Positions 11,700-21,690 of a stretch of 64,000 nucleotides of DNA are shown here, one piece after another. The notes under the pieces were generated by a model that saw only the letters and a list, made by a program, of their open reading frames with translations, searched no databases and was not told the DNA's origin. Position 1 is the stretch's first letter. Each line of letters opens with the position of its first letter. The DNA lies in contig JAPTYO010000017.1 in the NCBI GenBank assembly GCA_036873135.1, positions 2,914,001 through 2,978,000 of the forward strand. Direction: 5' to 3'. The stretch is from Clarkia xantiana subsp. parviflora (Eukaryota > Streptophyta > Magnoliopsida > Myrtales > Onagraceae). The translations under genes and the position numbers were made by a program.

Positions 11700-11865
11700 G
11701 CCAAAACCCTGGCACTATTCACTTCTTCCCTACCGTTTTGATTTCTGGAAATTCTGCCATTTTCAAACCTCGAAACTTCTTCTCCAAGTTTCGTCTACTC
11801 TTCCGGTGATCCAAGGCCTCCAGCCCTCCAAACCTTTCTTCATCTTTTCCGAGCAACCATCAACA

Positions 11866-14532
11866 ATGTCTGGTAAGGTTTTCCTTCTTTGCTTCTATGG
11901 TTTACTGACATTACCTTCTCTTCTTTTCCTAAGTCTTCCTGTCTGTGGCCGTTTTTAGACGAGGCCAGTTCCGGGGAAAGGACCCCTTTTATCTTTGAGC
12001 TTGCCATTAACGAAATTTCTGAGACCTCATTCGAGGCTGCTCTCCGAGAAGGCTGCATTACTTCAGACTGGGAACCCCGCTTCCCCTATGAGTCTCATCC
12101 AGCCACCAGGAGAAAGCATATCGTCACGCATCCTCGGGAAGGAGAGGTGTTCGTCTCCACCAGGCAGATAAACGCTGGGATTCGATTCCCTTTTTGCGGG
12201 AACCTGGTGGAGATGTGCAACTTCTACCAGACGCATCCCTGCACCTTCTCTCCACATGCTATCCGCGTGTGGAATGCTTTCCAGGTTCTGTGCCTCCGCC
12301 AGCAGTGGACGTACAGTTTGCTACTCTTCCGCACCTTCTACGGAATGAAGTGTAATAAGGCTGGTGTTTGCTCCTTCACTCCCCGACTCCCCAAATGGAC
12401 AAAGGAGAAACTTTCACGGTTCGGTTGGGACGGCGAGACCTGGAAGTTTAATAAGGATCGGGTGCTCATTCGTGACTCAGGGTCCGACAATAGCGGATGG
12501 AAGAAGTATTACTTCTTCGTCCAGAACAGCTCTATCCCATGGCCCCGATGGGAGGTTGTGGCGGACACTGCCCCCAAGCTCGAAGTTTACACCGAGGATG
12601 ACCTCAACACTCTCCAGCTGGTCCAGCTTTACCGTTGGGGGGAATCCTTCGTTCCCCTCGACGCCAACAAGCTCGTGGAGGGGGACTTGGTCCAGATCGG
12701 AGTCCAGCTCCTCGATTCCGTTTCCAAGAATTTGGTTATATGGGTAACACTTCTAACCGCTTTGTCTTTTCATTTTTGCAGCCAAGAAGGCATCTCTGCT
12801 GACCCATCTCATGTTGAAGCAGGGGGAGACCGATGCCGTCCAGGGTGGCTCCAAGCGGAAGCGGAAGTCTTTGAAGAAGGGAGCTTCCTCTTCTGCTGCT
12901 CCTCCGACTGAAGAGCAGGTCGGGATGGCCAAGCGGGCCAGAAGGGAGGAGATAGACCAAGCCTTCGGTGTCACCACTGCTGAGGAAGGTAAGCGCGTTC
13001 GCCACGCTATTAAGAAATATAGGAGATTAGTTCCCAAGGAATTTATCCCCGCTGATCGGGAGTCGCGGGTCCGAGAAATTAAGTATATACTCCGAGGAGA
13101 AACTCCCCGCATCCTTAAGGCGGGATACTACAACTTCTTTGGAAAGGACCAATATGTCGCGCGCCAAATCATCTGGTGCCCCCATAATACTCTGCCTGAC
13201 TTCATTCGTCCCGCCACCGCAGGTCCGTCGGAGGCTCTTACTCCGAAGAAGGCTGATACTCCAGCAAGGGCCGCGACTCCACAGGAGCCGATGATGGAGG
13301 ATGCCCCGACGGAAGCTCAGTTCCGTCAGGTGACCAACTTGGAGGCTTCCCCCTCCTCCGAGGAGCCAAATGACGGCGGCTTGCTTCCCCGCCAAAGGCC
13401 AGGTCGAAGCATCCTGAGGCCAACTGTGGAGGACGTGTCTCGGAGTCCTCTTCCGGAGTTCCGCTCTCCGACTCCTGAGCCTCCGACCGAGGTGGCTCCT
13501 CCGGCTGAGGCTTCCAAGGTCATCCCTCCTCTCCCCGTGGATGAGAACCTTTACAAGGTTTACACCCCCGACCAGAGACGGTTCCCTGGAACCCGATCGA
13601 GTCTCTCCAAGGGGTCTCACTCCATCGGGGAGACCTTCATCCTGAATTGGCCCTGCATCTGCTGGAAGGGTCAATTCCACCAGCCTTGAGACGCCCCATC
13701 TCCTTGGCGCGGGAGGACATCGAGGAAGAGCTTCGCAGCATGGCTATCCGTCGGATGGAGGTAAACTTTATTCCTGCTTTTATTTTTGCCTTCATTGTTC
13801 TTGCCTTCGGTTATCGGATTTTAATCCTTTTTCCCTTTTGTCTTAGGAAACCGCGGACCAGCAGCGCTGCTTTGGCTTCATCCTGGCTCTGAAGGGTGCT
13901 TTGGAGGAGGCACAAGCTAGGGCGGACCCCAAAGCCTTGGCCAACTCCAGGAGGACCTTGCCAGCTCTGTGGCGGCGAGGGAGAAGATAGCCAAGGAACA
14001 GACTCTCCTTGGCGAGAAGGCTATGAGCCTGCACAAGCAGGTTCAGGATTATGAAGCCGTGCTACGTCGGGAGCGGAGGATACTCAAGGAGGAGCAGCAG
14101 CGGCACGAGGCGGAGAAGAGGCAGCTCATCTTCGAGAAGGACATTCTCGCGGAAGCCAAGGCGGGACTTGAAGCCGAGAAGGCCGAATTTCCTGCCAAGC
14201 TGGCTGAGGCAAAGGCTCAGGGTCGCGAGGAGTATCAGAACTCTGAAGATTTCAAGGCGGATGCCGTGGGGTTCTGCAAAACCGAGGTGGAGAACGTTCT
14301 GTTCAACGCCGTCGAGGAACTCTACACGGCATACGAGGATTCCATCGACTTCAAGAAGTCCGAGACCCTCGCCCCCTTCGCGGAGAAATACTTCAACCTC
14401 CCCGCGGAGAGTGATGAGGCTGATGCCGCGGACCCGACTCCGCGGACTGCGGAGCCTTCTGCCCAGGCCCCCTCGAATCCTACTCCCTCCAAAGCTGCTG
14501 AGGACCCAACTTCCAACAAGGACCAAGCTTAA
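11866..14532 (+). pseudogene. Tat-1 antisense extra gene (aORF), four coding exons, frameshifted
   Basis: Proposed exons: 11866-11872 (ATGTCTG), 11959-12743, 12787-13760 and 13847-14532, joined by GT-AG introns at the same places as in Tat-2 and, as far as visible, Tat-3. Exon 2 encodes the PF04195-like 'putative gypsy-type transposon' domain, with GIRFPFCGNLVEMCNFY, FSPHAIRVWNAFQVLC, LFRTFYGMKC and KKYYFF. Exon 3 has a basic KRKRKSLKK stretch. Exon 4 is rich in Lys/Glu heptads (coiled coil) and ends acidic. Frameshifts near 13640 and near 13950 break the frame. The protein's role is unknown; nuclear location is inferred from the basic stretch only. Confidence 0.75.
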
Positions 14533-14649
14533 TGTTTTATTCTTTAAGTCCTTGTAACTTTTCTCCTTGTATCCTCCCTGTTTCTTTGTATCGGAACCCT
14601 TCGGCCTTCGAGCCTTTATTAGAAATTCCTTTCATCTTTTTTGGTCTCG

Positions 14650-15275
14650 ATAATCATTGCACTATTTAAATCGACTTTAGATTCGTTACTTAAAACGTTC
14701 CGATGCATCACTTAAGATGACTTCATACATCCTTCTGATGCTTTACTCTGGACTTCACCACTTAAGGTTTCTCATCCATATCACTTAATGTAATTTTCGT
14801 ATGCCTTTCGCGAAATTTTTCTCGGGACTTCACCACTTAAGGTTTCTCATCCATGCCATTCAAGGCAATTTTACACATCACTTAAGATGATTTTTTTCGC
14901 ACCCTTTAAGGCTTTTATCGCGCCATTCTAGACGACCTAATCGTACCCCTTAGGGCTTTTATCGCGTCATTCTAGATGACTTAATCGTACCCCTTAGGGC
15001 TTTTATCGCGTCATTCTAGACGACTTAATCGTACCCCTTAGGGCTTTTTTGCTGCATCATATAGACGACTTATGCGGACCCCTTAGGGCTTTTTCATACC
15101 TAGGCTTTTGGTTGCATCATAAAGACGACTTACTCATACCCCGTAAGGCTTTTGTCCGTACCTCGAAAGGCTTTTTATCGCGTCATAAAGACGACTTACT
15201 TGTACCTCGTAAGGCTTTTAATCGTACCCCGGAAGGCTTTCATCGTGTCCTTCAGGACGTCTTACTAACAGTTTA
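14650..15275. repeat. Tat-1 tandem-repeat spacer, about 44-bp unit
   Basis: A unit of about 44 bp (GCTTTTATCGCGTCATTCTA, GACGACTTAATCGTACCCC, TTAG) is repeated head to tail from about 14911, with degenerate copies on both sides (14650-14910 with CACTTAAGGTTTCTCATCCA words, and 15043-15275). It sits between the end of the extra gene and the stop of integrase. Hypervariable tandem repeats in this 3' region are a known property of Tat elements. Confidence 0.85.
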
Positions 15276-15418
15276 GAATAAATCTAAAAGCATTTGGATC
15301 GGGAGCAACTTCTTTTATTCATTAATAACTCAAAGCTGGCTTACATCGGATCAATTGATAGACAATTTGCGCCATTCACGGCGGCTTAACATCGCGCACC
15401 TCTAAAGGCGACTTAATA

Positions 15419-16771
15419 TCAAACATGATACTTCTTCAAGTGTGCGCCACTGAAGGAATGTTTCAACGTCTTGCCGTCAAGGTCTTCTAGCTTGTATGCA
15501 TTCGGGGCTGGCATCCCTACAATCTTGTAAGGTCCCTCCCATTTCGGTGATAGCTTGTTGAACCGATCTTGATGAACGAACTCGTTCCTCCGCCAGACAA
15601 GTTCTCCAACGAAGAATTGTCGGGACTTGACACGCGGATTATAATACCGGGCTGTTGCTAGACGCATCCGAGCCTGAACTTCACCAGCCTTCCACCTTTT
15701 CTCTTCGAGCAAGTCTAATTCCAGGCGTCTCATTTCCTCGTTCGTCAGAGGCTCATAATACCTCCTGCGATGGGACGCCACCGCTATCTCCACGGGAGCA
15801 ACTGCCTCCGTGCCATAGACAAGGCCAAACGGAGTCTCCCCCGTCGATTGCTTGGGTGTTGTTCTAACAGCCCACAACACGTTTTCAGGCTCATCTAGCC
15901 AATGACCCTGCAAGGCATAGACCCTCTTCTTCAAGCCATCCATCACGATCTTGTTGGCTGACTCGACTTGGCCATTAGTCTGAGCATGGTGGACGGAAGC
16001 TGTCCGATGCTCGATGTTCAATTCCTCCAGGTACTCCTTCAACTGAGCCCCATTAAATGGAGGGCCATTATCACTGATCAACACTCGAGGAACCCCATAT
16101 CGTGATATGATCTGAGTTTGGAGAAACTTGAGGATCTGCTGCCCCGTCGTCTTGGCCAATGCCTTAGCCTCTATCCACTTCGAAAAGTAATCGATGGCTA
16201 CTAGTAAATACTTGCACTGACCTTTTGCTTGCGGAAGAGGTCCCACCAAGTCGATGCCCCACTGCGCGAAGGGCCAAGCACTTCTGATGGACATCAAGTC
16301 CGCGGCAGGAGCCACGATATTCGGAGCGTACCTCTGACACGCATCACAGGATTGGACCATCGCTTTCGCTTCCTTGTTCATCGAAGGCCAATAATGGCCT
16401 AGATTCAACGCTTTCCTCACAATGGATCGGGCCCCTTCATGACAGGCCGCGACTCCCTCGTGCAACTCTCTCAGGATCCGATTCGTATCAGGCTCCGCCA
16501 CACATTTCAGAAAAGGCTTTACATGCCCCCTCTTGTATAACTGGTTGTCCACCATCACGTAGTTGCTCACGGGGAGTGCCCCCGTAGTCAGGTATGTAAC
16601 TATCGGGGTCATCCAGGTGGGTCTCTCTTCTTCCTCCGATCCTGCCTCAATAGCGCAAACCTCCGACGGATCGATGGTTGAGATAATTACTCTCTCCAGA
16701 AAGTGCACCTTCCGATTCTCCTCGGGTGTCACTCCCAGGGCAAACTTACTTAAGGAGTCTGCCTCCGCATT
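15419..16771 (-). pseudogene. Tat-1 integrase region
   Basis: The frame is open from 16732 to 15419 (437 residues) and continues the RT-RNase H frame after one stop at 16772-16774. It shows an HHCC zinc finger (HEGVAACHEGARS then CDACQRYA), the catalytic core with GIDLVGPLPQAKGQ (first Asp), VLISDNGPPFNG (second Asp) and HAQTNGQVESANK (Glu), and a C-terminal DNA-binding region ending KHSFSGAHLKKYHV. It would insert the cDNA into chromosomes. All catalytic residues remain, but the upstream stop separates it from gag-pol. Confidence 0.9.
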
Positions 16772-18799
16772 TTATTCCCTCGGGATTGCCTCAATGTTGA
16801 AGCTTTTGAAGCTTCCTTTCCAAGTCTGCACCTCGTGCAAATACTTCCTCATTGTCGGGCTCTTGGCTTCATAGTTCCCTTGGACTTGATTCACGATCAA
16901 GCTGGCATCACACTTCACTTTTAAATGATCGACTCCCGTTCCTTTGGCGATTATAAGGCCCGTGATGAGAGCCTCATACTCAGATTCATTGTTGGTGGCC
17001 CTAAACGTCAAGGCCAAGGCATATCGCAGGGGCTCGCCTCCACCGGGCGGTATCAATACAAATCCTGCCCCCGATCCTTCTACACTTGATGAACCATCAG
17101 TGTACATCTCCCATGTGTTCTTCTCATTTGGCTGTTCTGGCTGTTCTGCTAGCGGGACTTCCATGGTTGCCCCCTCTACAGGACCTGCTTCTTCTAGATC
17201 GGGCGCTGTAGACTCTGCTATAAAATCTGCCAATGCCTGGCCCTTAATAGCTGTCCTCGGAGCAAAGTGGATACGGAACTCCGTAAGCTCGATGGCCCAT
17301 TTCACCAATCTCCCCGACGCCTCCGGTCGGTTCAAAAAGTGCTTCAAGGGCTGATTAGTTAACACCGTAACTTCGTGGGCATGAAAGTAAGGCCGTAGCT
17401 TTCGCGCAGCAATAATCAACGCAAAGAGATACTTCTCAATAGCGGGATAATTCATTTCAGATTTGGCAAACGCCTTGCTTATATAATAAACAGGAACTTG
17501 GTTGCCCTTGACAATCTTTATTAAAACAGAACTAACAGCAACTTCAGAAACAGCCAAATAGAGATAAAGCGGCTCGCCTGGAACCGGTTTTGCCAGCGGC
17601 GGGAGGGTACGGAGGTGTTGCTTGAGTGCCTGGAATGCCTCCTCGCACTTATCGGACCATTCAAACTTCTTGTGGGCCCTTAGCGCATCAAAAAATGACA
17701 TGGCTCGATCACTCGCCTTGGATAGGAAACGATTCATCGCGGCCAATCGCCCATTCAACACCTGGACCTCCTGATGGGTTTTCGGAGACTGCATCTCCTC
17801 GATTGCCCTCAGCTTCTCAGGATTCACCTCGATTCCTCTTTGGCTCACCATAAATCCCAGGAATTTCCCCGAGTTCACTCCAAAAGCGCACTTGTTCGGG
17901 TTCAAACGAACCTGATGAAACTTCATCCGCTCAAATGCCGCCGCCAAATTTTGAACATCGTCTCCTGCCTGTCGGGACTTCACCAGCATGTCATCCACAT
18001 AAGCCTCCATGGTCTTTCCCAGCATGTCCCCGAACAACATGTTCACCATCCTCTGGTAAGTTGCTCCAGCATTGATCAACCCGAAGGGCATAACGTCGTA
18101 GTGATAGACGTCGCTATCAGCATAGAAGGCTGTATGGGGGGCGTCCTCCTTCGCCATCTTGATCTGGTTGTAACCAGAATAAGCATCCATGAAGCTCAGC
18201 AGCTCATGTCCCGATGTGGCATCCACCAACTGGTCAATCCTTGGGAGCGGATAACAATCCTTCGGGCAAGCTTTGTTCAAGTCGCGGAAATCGACACACA
18301 TCCGCCACTTCCCATTACTCTTCCTCACCAGGACCGGGTTAGCGACCCAAGTCTGGAATCGGAGCTCCTTGATGAATCCAGTGTCGAGCAACCTGCCCAC
18401 CTCCTGCTGGATCGCGATCCTCTTATCCGCGCCCATCGGACGCCTCCTCTGCGCGATAGGCTTGATTGCGGGATCAATCTTCAGCTCGTGCACTATCACG
18501 TCGGGGCTGATTCCTGGCATATCGCTCGGGGACCAGGCAAATAGCTCCTTAAAGTCCTTCAGGAGCTCGATCAATTCTCGGGCTCTGTCCTCCGACAAAG
18601 CAGACCCGATCTTCACCTTCCTTTGAGGTCCATCAATCTCGACCTCTTTCGGATCCTCCATGGGGGCGGATCCCAAACTCTTCTCGAGGATTGGCATCAG
18701 TCTGCAGGACAGCCATGGCTTCCCTCCTTCTCCGTCGGGTGGCGTTAACATAACACCTTCTTGACGCCACATGGTCACCCTTGACCTCTCCGACCCCAT
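16772..18799 (-). pseudogene. Tat-1 reverse transcriptase, RNase H and second RNase H
   Basis: A 675-codon open stretch. RT occupies roughly residues 110-320: KWRMCVDFRDLNKACPKD, FMDAYSGYNQI with the first catalytic Asp, and YVDD at residues 267-270. The first RNase H follows near residues 420-520 (PVYYISKAFAKSEMNYPAIE). A second RNase H from about residue 565 (WEMYTDGSSS...GSGAGFVL) is the archaeal-like type found in Tat elements. The frame ends at TAA 16772-16774 where the Tat-2 copy has GAA. It is out of frame with the protease by one shift near 18665. Confidence 0.9.
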
Positions 18800-19322
18800 T
18801 GTCAGTCGGGAACTTCATCTTCTAGTGGACGGTCGAGGCGATTGCCATGAGAGGATTGATGGTGGTCCTCCCGAATATAGCGTTATACGTCCCCGCAGAC
18901 TCTACCACGACGAAATCCACGTTCCGCCTTTCCATCTTCCAGCCACTACCGAACTCCACCGGTAAGGTAATCATCCCCAATGGATAGGAAGTAGAACCAG
19001 AGAATCCCACCATCGGGAAGTTCACCTATGTCAGGTCCTTCTTCGTCTTTCCCATGGCTTCCAGGGCGTCCATGAAAAGAATGTCGGAGGAGCTCTCTCC
19101 GTTTATCAGGATCCGCTTCATCTCGAATCCATCCACGTCCAGGGTCACGACCAAGGCGTCGTCGTGAGGGCTCTCCACGCCTATCAAATCCTCCGCTGAG
19201 AAAGAAATTACCATTTCTTCCTTTACAGTCCACGACCGGGACCTCTTGCCCAGCACCACAGCAGCAGAGATGCGGGAAGCATAATTCTCCTGAGATGCGG
19301 AGGTATCACCTCCCGCCGCCAT
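18640..19322 (-). pseudogene. Tat-1 protease region, active site altered
   Basis: The aspartic protease domain is in frame with the end of gag. The active-site segment reads RILINGESSSDILF, where Tat-2 reads RILIDGGSSSDILF; the catalytic Asp codon at 19101-19103 is now AAC (Asn). Two in-frame TAG codons, at 19026-19028 and 18822-18824, replace CAG of Tat-2. A frameshift near 18665 separates it from RT. It cannot be active. Confidence 0.85.
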
Positions 19323-20892
19323 TCATCCGTTAATGACGTTAATGGTTCCCCGCCTCTCTTTACGGGCACCGGAGGATTCCGGCTCAATCTTCTTCTTCTT
19401 TGGGGACCGGTCGCGGGACTTGGAACGAGACCGTGACCGAGTTTTGGAACAGGATCGGCACCTTCCCCTTCCGACGAACTCCTTAAGCTTCCCCTTCTGG
19501 ATCAGCTTCTCTATCTCCTTCTTCAGCTCCCGACATTTATCTGTGTCGTGACCATTGGCTCGATGGTACCGACAGTAACGATCAGAACGACCTCCCAAGA
19601 ACTCACCTTCTTTCCTCGGGGGGTATCGGGCGAGACCCTGCCGATCCATCACCGCTAGCACGGAGGTTATCCTTTCTCGGCGGTCGCTTGTCCTCCCTTC
19701 TGTCGGGGCGACCACGGCTCCTACTTCCCTCCGATTTATCGCTCCCCTTGCGATCATCCGACAGCTTGGACGATGGCTTTCCTCTTCCTGACTTCGGAGG
19801 ATCCAGCTCTCCGGCAGCAATCTTCGACTCCTGCACGTCGATTTGCTGCTTCACCCTCGCTTGCAAGGCCTCCATACTCCACACAGCCTTCGCAGCTACA
19901 CTGTGCATCAGATCGGAGCCGTACGGAGCAGTTAGGTTCCGAAGGAAAGTGCGGATAGTCAAAGACCTCACACTCTTCAAGAGACGCCTGCGACCCTGAT
20001 ACTTCTTGATGAAGCGGTCGTGCATATTGGCCCAACAAGTAATGCTTCCCGGCGGTAGGCTGAAGAACCATGTCATGGCCCTTTCTCCCAAGGTGATCGG
20101 GAACAGCGAAACAACGAGGTCATCATTCGAGGTCCTACCCATACAGGTCTGGACATGCCTCTGAACATGGCGGACCGGGTCTCCTTCACTGTCATACTCC
20201 TTGATGGTCGAGATGCCTAGCCCTGGCGGGGCGACAGTATCCAGCAGTCGTGGAACAAAAGGGTGAGTGGATCGATCTCTAAGCTCCGATGTCATATGCT
20301 TCTGATCACCCATGCATATGTTGACGATTTTCACCACTTGATCGGGGGTGATGGGGCCATTTAGGGGAATGGTCCTGTGCTGTACCGGTCCGGGACCGTC
20401 AACCACGAACTTCTCCGAGTGCGCGGGTTCCTTACCCTTATTCCTGGGTTGAACCTCCTGAACCTCCTGTTCTTCTTGAACCTCCCTCGGAGGAGGTGGA
20501 GGCAACTCTTCCCGTGGAGGCAACTCCTCTGCCCTCCTGGCAGCCTCTCTTTTGTCCAGCAGAGCCTCCATGGCCGCCAAGAACATAGGCATAGCATCTG
20601 CTACTGCCTTAGCCAATTCCGAGTTTGAAGAAGCACCTACCTCCCTCCGCGGGATTTCTTCTCTATGCACCACCAGATTTGGAGGAGCATCCACCTCCCT
20701 TCGCGGGATATCTTGCCTGTTCACCGCCGTGTCTCGGACTGAGACCTCATAATCTTCACCATGCCCCCCTGTCTGAGAAACAGCAGGGTGCTCACCTTGT
20801 TCAGCAGCATGTTCCAGCAACGGGGAATTCACAGTTCCAGCAGGGCGAGAACTGCCGGCCTGGACTTGCTTCTTCTTGCCACCACCAGCCAT
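19323..20892 (-). pseudogene. Tat-1 gag
   Basis: The start is placed at the ATG at 20890-20892 (MAGGGKKKQ), just inside the primer-binding site; the reading frame itself extends back to 20946. It contains the retrotransposon gag domain (AMTWFFSLPPGSITCWANM, KKYQGRRRLLKSVRSL) and a CX2HX4HX4C zinc knuckle (CRYHRANGHDTDKC), with an Arg/Ser stretch after it. Compared with Tat-2 it lacks 33 residues after KSVRSL, has a frameshift between 19603 and 19820, and ends in a TGA at 19323-19325. Gag forms the particle shell and binds element RNA. Confidence 0.85.
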
Positions 20893-20929
20893 CGATCTAG
20901 TAGAAACTATTTTGGCTTTTCGTAAGTTT

Positions 20930-20946
20930 CCCACAGACGGCGCCAA
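20930..20946 (-). promoter_or_regulatory. Tat-1 primer-binding site
   Basis: Read on the minus strand, the 5' LTR end ...TGATCCAACA is followed at once by TTGGCGCCGTCTGTGGG, the form of tRNA primer-binding site common in Tat-lineage elements. I do not assign the tRNA. Confidence 0.8.
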
Positions 20947-21685
20947 TGTTGGATCACGGGCGAAGCTCCGTTAAGTTCTTGACGGGAAGGCCTGAACTCC
21001 TGGGCTCCGCGTAATCCTGCAAAAGGGGATGACCTGGGTGGTGACCCAGAATCCCTCTCCGATGCTTAAATGAGTATATGAATGATGGGGTGGTAAGCAA
21101 TAATCTAAACTCGTATTAGAATGTCTGTTTTCTGAGGTAACTTCCTCCTTTATATAGGAGGGGAAGTTACTCAGTTACCTGTAACCGCGCCTGGCAGTTT
21201 TACCCACGATTCCGCATATCTCGTTCGGGATTCCATATATCTCGCCCCACGCTCCGCGTATCTCGCCCATATTCCGCGTATCTCGGGCACGCCCTGCGTA
21301 TCTCGGGGGAGGTTATCTGTATCTCAACCGTCTCCCCACTACTCTATCAAGTAGGCGGTTTTCTCGGCCTTATCCTCTGATCACAAGTCCCAATTCATAT
21401 CGGGGACTCCAGAGTTATCTCATTCTAGGTCACCACCCAGGACCCCTTGTCTCACGAGACAGGTCCAGCTTCCTCGGGGCTTTATTATCGGGGCCTTCTC
21501 AGAGGCATATCGGGGCCTACACAGAGGCTTCTTGTCGGGAGCATTCAGCTCACATATCGGGACCGATCTCGTCGGGACCCTTCGTACTGGGCTTCTGGAC
21601 CTTCCAGGTCTTTCACAAGGCCCACCAGGCTTACTCGCCGTCTATTAACTGTTAACGGGGCTAACGATTCCATCGGAACCCATCA
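20947..21685 (-). repeat. Tat-1 LTR, right (5' LTR)
   Basis: 739 bp matching 10559-11297 with about 11 differences by eye. It ends with the GTCTT duplication at 21686-21690. On the minus strand its TATATAAAGG box (about 21145-21156) would drive gag-pol. Confidence 0.95.
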
Positions 21686-21690
21686 GTCTT

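Larger units (their letters stand above)
10559..21685 (-). mobile_element. Ty3/gypsy retrotransposon, Tat lineage (Tat-1), complete but defective
   Basis: The element is 11,127 bp with 739-bp LTRs at both ends (TGTTGGATCAC to ACCCATCA) and a 5-bp target duplication GTCTT at 10554-10558 and 21686-21690. Minus-strand order is 5' LTR, gag, protease, RT, RNase H, a second RNase H, integrase. Integrase after RT marks gypsy, and the extra RNase H marks Tat. A tandem-repeat spacer and a plus-strand extra gene fill the space before the 3' LTR. Coding regions carry several stops, frameshifts and a 99-bp gag deletion. The LTRs differ at about 11 positions by eye, so the insertion is fairly recent. Confidence 0.95.

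Noticed and set aside
13027..13680. 217-residue minus-strand open frame opposite exon 3 of the Tat-1 extra gene
   Set aside because: The plus-strand frame is the one conserved in Tat-2 and Tat-3; this frame is not preserved in them.
17774..18544. 256-residue plus-strand open frame opposite Tat-1 RT, with a similar one at 32759-33742 in Tat-2
   Set aside because: Both are mirror frames of the conserved RT domain; their presence in two copies is explained by RT conservation.
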